Shown piece by piece: positions 52,058 through 61,140 of a stretch of DNA of 64,000 nucleotides. Origin of the DNA: Bacteroides ihuae. Its GTDB lineage: Bacteria > Bacteroidota > Bacteroidia > Bacteroidales > Bacteroidaceae. The stretch covers positions 1,116,001 to 1,180,000 of the forward strand of contig NZ_FNVX01000006.1 of NCBI RefSeq assembly GCF_900104585.1, given 5' to 3'. The first letter of the stretch is position 1. Every line of letters begins with the position of its first letter. The position numbers and the translations under genes were made by a program. The notes below the pieces were generated by a model. It was not told where the DNA came from. It was given only the letters and a program-made list of their open reading frames with translations, and made no database searches.

Positions 52058-53058
52058 GTAAAGTAATTATTATTGCTGAGGCTGGGGTCAACCATAATGG
52101 TAATTATGAATTGGCCAGACAGTTGGTGGTAGCAGCTAAAGAGGCTGGTGCCGATTATGTGAAGTTTCAGACAGCATGTCCGGAAATGGTGATCTCACGT
52201 TATGCGCCTAAGGCCGAATATCAATTAGGGACAACGAAGAAAGAGGAATCACAGCTTGACATGTGTCGTGCTATTCATCTTCCGTTGACCGATTATAAGC
52301 CATTGAAGGCTTACTGCGATGAAGTTGGTATCAAGTTCTTATCTACTCCTTTCGATCTCCTTTCGATAGATGTGCTCGAGGAATTGGAGATGGATTACTA
52401 TAAAATTCCTTCCGGAGAGATAACAAACCTTCCGTATTTAAGAAAGATAGCTCGTTTGGGATGCCCTGTCATTTTGTCGACGGGTATGTGCGGACTGGCT
52501 GATATTGAGAATGCGCTGCTTGTGCTGGAGAAAGAAGGACTTGCACGGGAACAAATAACGTTGTTGCACTGCAATACAGAATATCCTACTCCTTATGGGG
52601 ATGTGAATCTATTGGCCATGAAAACCCTTGCTGAATGCTTTGGCGTAAAGGTAGGGTATTCCGACCATACACGTGGCATTGAAGTCTCCTTGGCAGCAGT
52701 TGCTCTGGGTGCTACGGTGATAGAAAAGCATTTCACTTTGGATAAAAATCTACCGGGCCCTGACCATAAAGCGTCTCTTGAGCCGGATGAGCTGAAGCAG
52801 ATGGTTTCTTCCATTCGTCATATAGAAGAAGCTTTGGGAAGTAGCATAAAAAGAGTCTCTGCTTCAGAAGGAAAGAACATGATCGTAGCCCGTAAGAGCT
52901 TGATCACTGCCTGCGATATAAAGAAAGGGGAGCTCTTTACAGAAGAAAATATGACTGTGAAGCGCCCCGGAAATGGAATATCTCCAATGTGCTGGGATGA
53001 TATTGTTGGAAAAGTAGCCCCTCATGATTTTAAAGAAGATGAATTAATAGAACTTTAG
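52054..53058 (+). CDS. legI: Nonulosonate synthase (NeuB/LegI family)
   Basis: 334 aa. NeuB TIM barrel (AEAGVNHNGNYELARQLV, KFQTACPEMVI, ILSTGMCGLADIE, SDHTRGIEVSLAAVALGA) and C-terminal antifreeze-like SAF domain (about 275-334). It condenses PEP with a deoxy-amino hexose to make legionaminic acid (LegI) or sialic acid (NeuB). The LegBC neighbours favour legionaminate. Confidence 0.9.
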   Translation: MSKVIIIAEAGVNHNGNYELARQLVVAAKEAGADYVKFQTACPEMVISRYAPKAEYQLGTTKKEESQLDMCRAIHLPLTDYKPLKAYCDEVGIKFLSTPFDLLSIDVLEELEMDYYKIPSGEITNLPYLRKIARLGCPVILSTGMCGLADIENALLVLEKEGLAREQITLLHCNTEYPTPYGDVNLLAMKTLAECFGVKVGYSDHTRGIEVSLAAVALGATVIEKHFTLDKNLPGPDHKASLEPDELKQMVSSIRHIEEALGSSIKRVSASEGKNMIVARKSLITACDIKKGELFTEENMTVKRPGNGISPMCWDDIVGKVAPHDFKEDELIEL

Positions 53059-53068
53059 CTTTCATATT

Positions 53069-54217
53069 ATGCGTAAGATTTGTGTCGTTACAGGGACCCG
53101 GGCCGAATATGGCTTGTTGAGTAGATTGATGAAAAACATTCAAGAAGATCCCACTCTTGAGTTGCAGATTGTTGCAACGAATATGCATCTCTCTCCCGAG
53201 TTTGGCCTTACCTTTCGCGAGATAGAGAGCGACGGCTTTGTCATCAACAAGAAAGTTGAGATGTTACTTTCTGCGGATACGTCAACTTCTGTGGTGAAGT
53301 CATTGGGACTAGGAGTAATTGGTTTTGCTGATGCTTACGACGACTTAAAACCTGATTTGATTGTGGTTCTGGGAGACCGCTATGAAATGTTGGGTGCTGT
53401 AGCTTCTGCACTGTTCTTTCAGATACCGGTAGCGCACATCTCTGGTGGAGATGTGACGGAAGGAGCTTATGATGATGCTATTCGCCACTCCATAACCAAA
53501 ATGAGCCATCTGCATTTCACCAGTACGGAGACGTATCGGAAACGAGTGATTCAACTGGGTGAAGACCCTTCTACGGTGTTTAATGTTGGCAGCATCGGAT
53601 TAGATAACATTCATCATCTAACATTGCTTGATAGAAAGGCCTTTGAAGAGAGCATTCATTTCCAGCTTGGAGAGAAGAACTTCTTGATTACTTATCATCC
53701 GGTAACACTGGAGAATCAAACGGCAAAGGTGCAATTTGAAGCGTTGCTTCAGGCGGTGGATGAGACTGCTGCTCATTTGATTTTCACGAAACCAAATTCT
53801 GATTCTGATGGGCGTATCATCATCTCCATGATCGATGAATACGTTTCGGCTCATCCGGAAAAAGCGGTGGCTTTTACTTCTTTAGGCTATTTGCGCTATT
53901 TATCCGCTTTGCAATATGTGGATGTTGTTGTTGGTAACTCCTCCAGTGGTATTGTAGAGGCACCTTCTTTTGGTATTCCTACGGTTAACATCGGTGATCG
54001 CCAGAAAGGTAGATTAAGGGCTAATAGCGTAATTGATTGTGCTCCCGAGGATATTCGCATGGCCTTGCAAACTGCTGATTCACCAACCTTCCGCAAACAA
54101 GCTGCCCAGACAGAGAATCCTTATGAACAACCAGATACAGTACACCGAATATTCGAGATCATTCGTACATATCCATTGGAAGGAGTTATTAAAAAACATT
54201 TCTACGATTTGCCATGA
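53069..54217 (+). CDS. legG: Hydrolysing sugar-nucleotide 2-epimerase (NeuC/LegG-like)
   Basis: 382 aa UDP-GlcNAc 2-epimerase fold: TGTRAEYGLLSRLMKNI, VVLGDRYEMLGAV, HISGGDVTEGAYDDAIRHSITKMSHLHF and GNSSSGIVEAPSFGIPTVN. The hydrolysing group releases a free sugar with inverted C2 for the synthase. Ten bases after legI; overlaps the next gene by four bases. Confidence 0.88.
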   Translation: MRKICVVTGTRAEYGLLSRLMKNIQEDPTLELQIVATNMHLSPEFGLTFREIESDGFVINKKVEMLLSADTSTSVVKSLGLGVIGFADAYDDLKPDLIVVLGDRYEMLGAVASALFFQIPVAHISGGDVTEGAYDDAIRHSITKMSHLHFTSTETYRKRVIQLGEDPSTVFNVGSIGLDNIHHLTLLDRKAFEESIHFQLGEKNFLITYHPVTLENQTAKVQFEALLQAVDETAAHLIFTKPNSDSDGRIIISMIDEYVSAHPEKAVAFTSLGYLRYLSALQYVDVVVGNSSSGIVEAPSFGIPTVNIGDRQKGRLRANSVIDCAPEDIRMALQTADSPTFRKQAAQTENPYEQPDTVHRIFEIIRTYPLEGVIKKHFYDLP

Positions 54218-55254
54218 ATATAGAAAATTACCTGATACGGCAGAACGCTACCCTGATGGATGCGTTGAAGAAGTTGAATCTGACGCAATCATTCACTCTT
54301 TTTGTTGTGGATGAAAGTAGTAAGGTTATAGGCGCATTGACTGATGGAGATATTCGTCGTGGCTTAATAACCGGTAGTTCAATGAATGATAATGTGTATT
54401 CTGTCTGCCTTAAATCTTTTCGTTATATTGATGATAGCAATAATGCGCCAAAGTATATACGCACATTAAAGGAATTGGGCATTCGCATGGTTCCTTATCT
54501 TTCTGCTGAAGGGAAGATTATCAAACTGATTGATTTGCAAAAAAATCATGGACTGTTGCCCGTTGACGCTGTTGTTATGGCGGGAGGTAGAGGCGAACGC
54601 CTTCGTCCGTTGACTGATGCGATGCCTAAGCCTCTGCTTCCGTTAGGGGGGAAACCGATTGTGGAGTATAACATTGACCGTATGCAGAGTTATGGCATTG
54701 AGAACATTACCATTTCAGTACGTTATTTGGGAGAGCAGATAAAAGAATACTTCGGAGATGGATCTGATAGAGGAGTCGATATCCGTTATGTGGATGAATC
54801 TCGTCCGCTGGGTACACTGGGTGCAGTGAGTACCATTCATCACTTTACCAACGATGCAGTGTTGGTCATGAACTCGGACCTTTTTACTAATATTGATTTG
54901 GAAGAGTTCTATATTCATTTTTGTGAAAGCAACGCTGATATGGCGGTGGCATCTATTCCTTATAATATTACTGTACCCTATGCTGTGATGCAGACGTCGG
55001 GCGAACTGATTCGTTCATTTGAGGAAAAACCGACCTTTACTTATTATTCTAACGGAGGTATCTATCTGATAAAACGGAGAATACTTGAAGAGTTGGAGGA
55101 AAACGAACATTGTGATGCTACTGACTTAATGCAGAAGTTGATCGCCGGCGGAAAGCGCGTCACCTACTTTCCGATAGTGGGCTACTGGATAGACATTGGT
55201 AAGCCGGAAGACTATAAGAAGGCACAAGAGTTTATTAAGTATGTGAAGCAATAA
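54214..55254 (+). CDS. ptmE: CBS domain-nucleotidyltransferase (PtmE-like)
   Basis: 346 aa. N-terminal CBS pair (about 1-115: FTLFVVDESSKVIGALTDGDIRRGL) and a C-terminal NTP-transferase domain (VVMAGGRGERLRPLTDAMPK, about 120 onwards). PtmE charges glucosamine-1-phosphate with GTP, feeding the GDP-sugar route to legionaminic acid. This supports legionaminic over pseudaminic or sialic acid. Overlaps legG by four bases. Confidence 0.82.
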   Translation: MNIENYLIRQNATLMDALKKLNLTQSFTLFVVDESSKVIGALTDGDIRRGLITGSSMNDNVYSVCLKSFRYIDDSNNAPKYIRTLKELGIRMVPYLSAEGKIIKLIDLQKNHGLLPVDAVVMAGGRGERLRPLTDAMPKPLLPLGGKPIVEYNIDRMQSYGIENITISVRYLGEQIKEYFGDGSDRGVDIRYVDESRPLGTLGAVSTIHHFTNDAVLVMNSDLFTNIDLEEFYIHFCESNADMAVASIPYNITVPYAVMQTSGELIRSFEEKPTFTYYSNGGIYLIKRRILEELEENEHCDATDLMQKLIAGGKRVTYFPIVGYWIDIGKPEDYKKAQEFIKYVKQ

Positions 55255-55284
55255 AGAGGTTGTTTAATAATTAAATGTGAAAGA

Positions 55285-56013
55285 GTGAAAGTTCTGTTTT
55301 TGATTCCGGCCCGTGGTGGTTCTAAAGGGATCCCTCATAAAAACATCAAGTTGCTGGATGGCAAACCGTTGGTGTGCTACGCAATAGATGCAGCACGTTC
55401 TGTGGCATCTTCAGACGAGGATATTTGTGTGAGTACGGATGATGATGAAATTATTAAGGTTGCAGAAGAGTATGGCTTGGCAGTACCTTTTCGTCGGCCG
55501 GATGCATTAGCACAAGATGGTTCCGGCTCTTATGAAGTTATTTTGCATGCATTGGATTTCTTTGAGCAGAGGGGACGCTTTTACGATGTTGTGGTACTTC
55601 TCCAACCGACTTCTCCTTTCCGCACGTCTGAACATGTGTGTGAGGCGATGAAGCTATACACTCCCGATTGTGACATGGTTGTTTCTGTCGCTGAAGCAAA
55701 GACGAATCCATATTATGTAATGTTTCAGGAGAATGAAGAAGGCTTTTTGAAGCATGTGTTGGAAGGGAACTTCACACGTCGACAAGATTGTCCGGTTGTA
55801 TATGAGTATAATGGCGCTGTCTATGTGATGAATGTGACAGCTTTGAAGGAGAAACATCTTTCTGCATTTACTAAGAACAGGAAGTATGTAATGCCGCAAT
55901 CGGCAAGCATTGATCTGGATACTCCTGAAGATTGGCAATACGCCGAATATTTACTTCTTTCATCCAAAAAGAGAGGGGGCATTAGCGCTTCTTTTTCGAA
56001 TGCTTCAGAGTAA
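55285..56013 (+). CDS. legF: CMP-nonulosonate cytidylyltransferase (LegF/NeuA-like)
   Basis: 242 aa. IPARGGSKGIPHKNIKLLDG and VVLLQPTSPFRTSEHV identify the cytidylyltransferase. It activates the free nonulosonate to its CMP form. Starts at GTG (55285) after a 30-base gap, with AAAGAG ahead; an earlier ATG ends at once in TGA. Last gene of the operon. Confidence 0.85.
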   Translation: MKVLFLIPARGGSKGIPHKNIKLLDGKPLVCYAIDAARSVASSDEDICVSTDDDEIIKVAEEYGLAVPFRRPDALAQDGSGSYEVILHALDFFEQRGRFYDVVVLLQPTSPFRTSEHVCEAMKLYTPDCDMVVSVAEAKTNPYYVMFQENEEGFLKHVLEGNFTRRQDCPVVYEYNGAVYVMNVTALKEKHLSAFTKNRKYVMPQSASIDLDTPEDWQYAEYLLLSSKKRGGISASFSNASE

Positions 56014-56131
56014 ATTAAGAAAGAGATGAATCTCACTGCTTCTTCAAAAGAAGTAGCACAAATGATGCGCTTGTATCAATGGACTGGCAAGATTAATTTT
56101 GCTAATAAGTTCTAAGTTTGGCTCCCTTTTA

Positions 56132-56163
56132 CTTGACTTTGTCTGTTTCAAGTATTATCTTTG
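56132..56163 (+). promoter_or_regulatory. Promoter in the gap after legF
   Basis: CTTG (56132-56135), 20-base spacer, TATCTTTG (56156-56163), the same CTTG-20-TAnnTTTG type as the frdCAB and tRNA promoters. It points at a hairpin-T7 terminator 44 bases on. Confidence 0.5.
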
Positions 56164-56169
56164 TCAATG

Positions 56170-56236
56170 TAATCATAAAGTATATTCAATTTAGAATGCG
56201 ATAGAAAGAGAGGAGTGGAAGCTTCCCTCTTTTTTT
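56170..56236 (+). ncRNA. Candidate small RNA between legF and the minus-strand glycosyltransferase
   Basis: About 67 bases from the predicted promoter to a hairpin AGAGAGGAG/CTTCCCTCT (56207-56215 with 56222-56230, one mismatch and one G-T) and T7 tail (56230-56236). There is no open frame of useful length. It could instead be only the legF operon terminator with a chance promoter match. The gap 56014-56538 also holds a possible repeat (below) and no gene. Confidence 0.4.
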
Positions 56237-56303
56237 ATGAATATACGCTTCGGGGGCCTCAAAGATGGCTATTTTAGGCAAACTCCTGCCGATAATTGAA
56301 GCA

Positions 56304-56340
56304 AGAGAACCGTTCAGTTGGGTAAAGAGACGGTTTCTCT
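56304..56340. repeat. Hairpin and repeated ACGGTT segment
   Basis: AGAGAACCGT (56304-56313) pairs with ACGGTTTCTCT (56330-56340) apart from one bulge. ACGGTT recurs at about 56353 and its complement in the next 25 bases. The stretch 56250-56400 has the look of a dispersed intergenic repeat of Bacteroides, but copies elsewhere cannot be checked here. Confidence 0.4.
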
Positions 56341-56538
56341 TTGGCAAAAGGACGGTTGCACTTTTGAAAAAGTAAACCGCCTTTAAAAAAAACATCTAGG
56401 TGGGAAGTTCTTCTCTCTCTTTCTGTTAAACCTTTATAAACTTGCACTTGACAAAAACAACCTCAAAAATGTCCGTTTGTATACTATTAATCATGCGATA
56501 TTACCTTGGCGTATTTTTTGAAGAGAAGGAGAATCTCT

Positions 56539-57534
56539 TTAGATTCTTGGGAGAGGAATAAATCTTGATACCAATGCCCTACCTTGTTTTAGGAACACCA
56601 TACCGTATTTTTTCATCTTTTGTTTAGTGCTCAAAGGGGGAAGAGTAATTCTTGTTCTTAGATCCTCCACATTCCATTCGGGGAAGTAGTGTAGAATGCG
56701 CTTTTCTGTTTCGCTAACCATCTTCTCATTGTTGGCAGAGCGATAATAACGAATTAGACTGAATGCAATAGCAGCTGAAGCATTTCTTAATGCATCGTAC
56801 ACCTCTTTGTTCTCAGTGAAGTAAGCCATTAATAGCTCTCTTATCTGTAGAGAGATGTTCAACTTCTTATCCATTCCGGCTTCACTCCAGATGGCTCTTC
56901 TATGCTGACGATAAACAGCCATCGGAGTTTTTATATAGTGTATCTTTCCGTATTGTGCATTGAGTAGATGAATGGCATAGTCGTAAGTGCTGACTCTTGC
57001 AAACCATTCGGGAAGTTCTCCAAATAATCCTCGTCGAAACATGGCTGCCACGTTTGATATGTAGTTACTTCGTGCTAGATCAATAATGTTGGTCTCCTCT
57101 TTTTGTCCACCATTGCTAAGACTTTTGGTGCCATTGTCTTCGTAGTAATTGATCACGCGATGAAAGCAGGTAGAGTAGTCGGGATGTGCATCCAAAAAGC
57201 TTGCCTGCTTTTGTAGTTTGTGTTTGTTCGTCCAGAAGTCGTCTCCTTCGCAGATGGCAACATACTCTCCGCGGCAATGAGCATACGACTGAATGAAGTT
57301 TTGCTGAAGTCCCAGGTTTTGTTCCCTATTCAGGAGTACAATCTGTTTGGGATAGTTATCTTGCCAGGTACGGCAGATGGCGCCTGTCTCGTCGGTACTC
57401 GCATCATTCCCTATAACCAGTTCGAAGGAGAAATCCGTCTGCTGCAACATGACACTACGAATCGCTTCATTGATATATTGCTCCTGATTGTAAGTGAGCA
57501 TCAGTACGCTGACTTTTATCTCTTTTTCCATCAT
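56539..57534 (-). CDS. Glycosyltransferase family 2
   Basis: 331 aa GT2: SVLMLTYNQEQYINEAI, FELVIGNDASTDETG, EYVAICEGDDFWT (E-G-D-D acidic motif), C-terminal helical part. Six bases after the flippase, so it probably works on the same glycan. Sugar unknown. Confidence 0.87.
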   Translation of the reverse strand: MMEKEIKVSVLMLTYNQEQYINEAIRSVMLQQTDFSFELVIGNDASTDETGAICRTWQDNYPKQIVLLNREQNLGLQQNFIQSYAHCRGEYVAICEGDDFWTNKHKLQKQASFLDAHPDYSTCFHRVINYYEDNGTKSLSNGGQKEETNIIDLARSNYISNVAAMFRRGLFGELPEWFARVSTYDYAIHLLNAQYGKIHYIKTPMAVYRQHRRAIWSEAGMDKKLNISLQIRELLMAYFTENKEVYDALRNASAAIAFSLIRYYRSANNEKMVSETEKRILHYFPEWNVEDLRTRITLPPLSTKQKMKKYGMVFLKQGRALVSRFIPLPRI

Positions 57535-57540
57535 TCTTTT

Positions 57541-58980
57541 TTATCTCTTTTTCAATAGCAGCTCAATCGATTCTTTAAGTATTTTGGAACCGGTGATGTA
57601 TGCGAGTGCGATATAGAGGAGGATTCCGGCTACTATCTGTACGCTCATTAGTATCCAGTTTTGAGTAATGTAGTGACTCACCGGCAGGATAGCAGCAGTC
57701 ATAGCACCTGCAAGGAACAGGTAGGGTAGTAAGTCTCGAAATTGCATCCCTACTTTATAACCGGTATAGCGTGCGGTATAAATCATGTTGATAAAGTAGA
57801 CAATAGCCCGGGCGACAACTAGTCCGACAACCATGATAAGTACTGGCCTGTTATACGTTAAAGCCAGAACAAGGATCGTAATTATGATCTTGAAATATTC
57901 CAATTTTAATATACCATCAGAACGTCCGCTTACTTTGATAAAGTTATTGTTGATGGCTGTGAGAATCGTGAAACATCCTCCGGCACAAAGTAATTGAAAG
58001 AATGGAATCGCAGGCCACCATTCCTCTTTCAACAACATTTCTATCACCGGACGGGCAATGACAATAAGTCCCGCCATGACGGGGAAAGTTATAAATGCCG
58101 TAAACCGGATGGTCTTTCGATATGCCCTTATTAGGCGTTCTTTCTCATCTTGTATGCTACTGAATATTGGGTAGGTAGCATTCTGTATACTTCCATAGAG
58201 CATGCTTACCCCCATGTCGCACATCTTATTCCCCTGAGTGTAATATCCTAGTTGTTTTACTGGATAAAGCCTTCCTATGATGACTGAATAGATGTTTAAG
58301 AAACAAGTGTTGATGAGGCTCGCTATGAGTAAGCTGGATGCGAAGCTAAACAATTCTTTGATGGCCTGAACGCTAAAAATTCGTTTGGGGTACCACGTGC
58401 TTTGTATCCATAAAAGCAAAGTACGCGTTATGGAGAGTATCACCGGTTGAAAAGCTAAAGTCCAGACTCCCCATCCGGAATAAGCCATGCCTAAAGAGGC
58501 AATTCCCGAGATCATCATAGAGAGCAAATTAGCTTTAGCTAAGGCCTTGAAGCGGACTTCCTTTGTGAGGATGGTCGTTTGAATGATTGCTAAAGAGTTG
58601 ATGGGCAATGCCAGGAAGATGACAGCAGCCAATTCCGTGAGTTTGGGCTGTGAGAAGAAGCGGGAAATGAATGGAGAAACAGAGATCAGTAATAAGTAGA
58701 GTAGGATACTGATGACTAAGTTAAACCAGAAGACAGAACTGAAATCGCGTTCGCTGCTCTCTTTCTTTTGTATCAATGCGGCACTAAACCCACTATCTAA
58801 TACGATGTTAGCTACTGCGGTGAAGATGGCCAACATTCCTACAAGTGCATAATCCTCTACCGAAAGAATATTCGCCACTATGATGCCGACAATAAACAGC
58901 AAAACTTGCTGCCCCATACGGTCCAGCAAGTTCCAGAGCAAAGCTCCGACTGTTTTTTGTTTTAGCGATTGCTCTTTCAT
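57541..58980 (-). CDS. MOP-superfamily polysaccharide flippase (Wzx-like)
   Basis: 479 aa, hydrophobic throughout with about 14 predicted membrane segments; starts LKQKTVGALLWNLLDRMGQQ, typical of RfbX/Wzx and MviN-like lipid-linked oligosaccharide flippases. It moves an undecaprenyl-linked glycan across the inner membrane. Located after metG (27 bases) and before the GT2; no polymerase (Wzy) or initiating transferase is in the window. Confidence 0.85.
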   Translation of the reverse strand: MKEQSLKQKTVGALLWNLLDRMGQQVLLFIVGIIVANILSVEDYALVGMLAIFTAVANIVLDSGFSAALIQKKESSERDFSSVFWFNLVISILLYLLLISVSPFISRFFSQPKLTELAAVIFLALPINSLAIIQTTILTKEVRFKALAKANLLSMMISGIASLGMAYSGWGVWTLAFQPVILSITRTLLLWIQSTWYPKRIFSVQAIKELFSFASSLLIASLINTCFLNIYSVIIGRLYPVKQLGYYTQGNKMCDMGVSMLYGSIQNATYPIFSSIQDEKERLIRAYRKTIRFTAFITFPVMAGLIVIARPVIEMLLKEEWWPAIPFFQLLCAGGCFTILTAINNNFIKVSGRSDGILKLEYFKIIITILVLALTYNRPVLIMVVGLVVARAIVYFINMIYTARYTGYKVGMQFRDLLPYLFLAGAMTAAILPVSHYITQNWILMSVQIVAGILLYIALAYITGSKILKESIELLLKKR

Positions 58981-59007
58981 CTTTGTTTTATGCGTGATCG
59001 GGCAGTC

Positions 59008-61047
59008 TTATTTCACTTCGCTACCCGGCTTTACTTCTTTTCCCGGCATCACAACAGCCAGACTACCATCATTATTCTCAGCAGAAAGAATCATTCCCTC
59101 ACTGACAATTCCTTTGAGCTTGCGAGGTGCGAGGTTTGCGATGAAGCATACCTGTTTGCCTACCAATTCTTCGGGTTTGTAGTGTTGGGCAATGCCTGAA
59201 ACGATCGTTCGTTGTTCCAGTCCATCTTCTATTTTGAATTGAAGTAGTTTGTCGGCCTTAGGCACCTTTGTACATTCTAGAACAGTACCTACACGGATAT
59301 CGAGCTTTGTGAAATCATCGAACTCAATATTGGCACGAATTGGTTTAGCTTTATAGTTAGCTTCCTCGTTTGCTTTCTTTGTGTCCAGCAATTTCTGTAC
59401 TTGGGCTTCTATTGTGCTATCTTCTATCTTCTCGAAAAGTAATTCAGGTTCGTTCAATACGTGTGCGGCCGGTAGCAAATCAATCTGTCCCAATTCCGTC
59501 CACTCGAAGCTCTTCATGTTGATCATTTTACGAAGTTTTGCCGAACTGAAAGGTAAGAACGGATCGAACGCAATCGCTAAGTTCGCCACCAACTGTAAGC
59601 TGATATTTAAGACCGTAGCAACACGTCCCATGTCTGTCTTGGCTAACTTCCAGGGTTCAGTATCTGCCAGATATTTGTTTCCAATACGGGCAAGATTCAT
59701 TGCCTCTTTTTGTGCATCACGGAACTTGAAAGCATTGAGCAGCTTCTCTACTTCGGCTTTCACGTTTACAAACTCTTTCAAGGTTTCCTGATCATAGTCA
59801 GTCAGTTCTCCCATAGCAGGTACCTTACCATCGAAATACTTCTGAGTAAGCACCATCGCACGATTGACGAAGTTACCATAGACAGCAACCAGCTCATTAT
59901 TGTTACGGGCCTGGAAGTCCTTCCATGTAAAGTCATTATCCTTCGTTTCGGGAGCGTTCGCTGTGAGTACATAGCGAAGCACGTCTTGTTTTCCGGGGAA
60001 ATCTTCCAGATATTCGTGCAACCAGACAGCCCAGTTACGTGAAGTAGAGATCTTATCTCCTTCCAGATTTAAGAATTCGTTGCTTGGTACGTTGTCCGGT
60101 AGAATGTAACTTCCTTCAGCTTTCAGCATGGCAGGGAAAACAATGCAGTGAAATACAATATTGTCTTTACCGATGAAGTGAACGAGGCGTGTTTCGGGGT
60201 CTTTCCACCAAGTCTCCCAACTATCCGGCAGGAGTTCTTTCGTGTTGGAGATGTAACCTATCGGAGCATCAAACCATACATAAAGCACTTTACCTTCAGC
60301 ACCTTCTACAGGAACGGGAATTCCCCAATCAAGATCACGGCTCACGGCACGAGGTTGCAATCCCATATCCAACCAACTTTTACACTGCCCGTAGACATTC
60401 GGTCTCCACTCTTTGTGATCTTCCAATATCCATTTACGCAACCATGCTTCATGCTTGTCGAGAGGTAGATACCAGTGCTTTGTCTCTTTCATCACCGGTT
60501 TGCTACCGCTGATGGCGCTTTTGGGGTTGATTAAGTCTGTAGGAGAGAGAGAGGTGCCACATTTCTCACATTGGTCGCCATAGGCACCTTCTGAGTGGCA
60601 ATGTGGGCATTCGCCCGTGATGTAGCGGTCGGCCAGAAACTGGTGAGCCTCCTCATCATAATATTGTTCTGAAGTCTTTTCCAGAAAGTCACCTTTGTCA
60701 TATAATGTACGGAAAAAGTCCGAGGCCAGTTTATGGTGCGTTTGTGAAGTCGTGCGAGAATAGATGTCGAAAGAGATACCGAATTCCTCGAATGATTTCT
60801 TTATCAGAGTGTGATAACGATCAACTATATCCTGGGGAGTAACTCCTTCTTTTTTAGCCCGAATAGTAATAGGTACTCCGTGTTCATCGGATCCTCCGAT
60901 GAATAACACATCTTCTTTTTTTAAACGTAAGTAGCGCACATAAATGTCGGCAGGCACATAAACGCCGGCCAAATGGCCAATATGAACAGGGCCGTTGGCA
61001 TAAGGTAATGCCGAAGTGACGGTTGTCCTTTTGAACTTTTTATCCAT
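59008..61047 (-). CDS. metG: Methionyl-tRNA synthetase
   Basis: 679 aa class I synthetase. YANGPVHIGHLAGVYVP (HIGH motif), KISTS (KMSKS loop, DKISTSRNWAVW), a zinc knuckle CPHCHSEGAYGDQCEKC, and a C-terminal OB-fold tRNA-binding domain (DDFTKLDIRVGTVLECTKV, about 565-679). It charges tRNA-Met. The flippase and GT2 follow in the same direction and may share its transcript. Confidence 0.95.
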   Translation of the reverse strand: MDKKFKRTTVTSALPYANGPVHIGHLAGVYVPADIYVRYLRLKKEDVLFIGGSDEHGVPITIRAKKEGVTPQDIVDRYHTLIKKSFEEFGISFDIYSRTTSQTHHKLASDFFRTLYDKGDFLEKTSEQYYDEEAHQFLADRYITGECPHCHSEGAYGDQCEKCGTSLSPTDLINPKSAISGSKPVMKETKHWYLPLDKHEAWLRKWILEDHKEWRPNVYGQCKSWLDMGLQPRAVSRDLDWGIPVPVEGAEGKVLYVWFDAPIGYISNTKELLPDSWETWWKDPETRLVHFIGKDNIVFHCIVFPAMLKAEGSYILPDNVPSNEFLNLEGDKISTSRNWAVWLHEYLEDFPGKQDVLRYVLTANAPETKDNDFTWKDFQARNNNELVAVYGNFVNRAMVLTQKYFDGKVPAMGELTDYDQETLKEFVNVKAEVEKLLNAFKFRDAQKEAMNLARIGNKYLADTEPWKLAKTDMGRVATVLNISLQLVANLAIAFDPFLPFSSAKLRKMINMKSFEWTELGQIDLLPAAHVLNEPELLFEKIEDSTIEAQVQKLLDTKKANEEANYKAKPIRANIEFDDFTKLDIRVGTVLECTKVPKADKLLQFKIEDGLEQRTIVSGIAQHYKPEELVGKQVCFIANLAPRKLKGIVSEGMILSAENNDGSLAVVMPGKEVKPGSEVK

Positions 61048-61079
61048 ATATTGAGGTTTTATTATCGTTTTGCAACGCG

Positions 61080-61087
61080 CAAAGATA
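61080..61087 (-). promoter_or_regulatory. Candidate -7 element of metG
   Basis: Minus-strand TATCTTTG (TAnnTTTG), 33 bases before the metG ATG. No TTTG at -33. Confidence 0.45.
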
Positions 61088-61140
61088 ATGGTTTTATGCC
61101 GTTCTTTTATTGCATAATGATAATAAAACGCTCTATAGAC

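Noticed and set aside
56186..56395. 69-codon minus-strand frame in the gap after legF
   Set aside because: It crosses the hairpins and T-run of the candidate sRNA and repeat; composition looks like translated repeat, not protein.
56493..56561. 22-codon plus-strand frame before the GT2 gene
   Set aside because: It overlaps the end of the GT2 gene on the other strand and has no promoter, ribosome-binding site or similarity I recognise.
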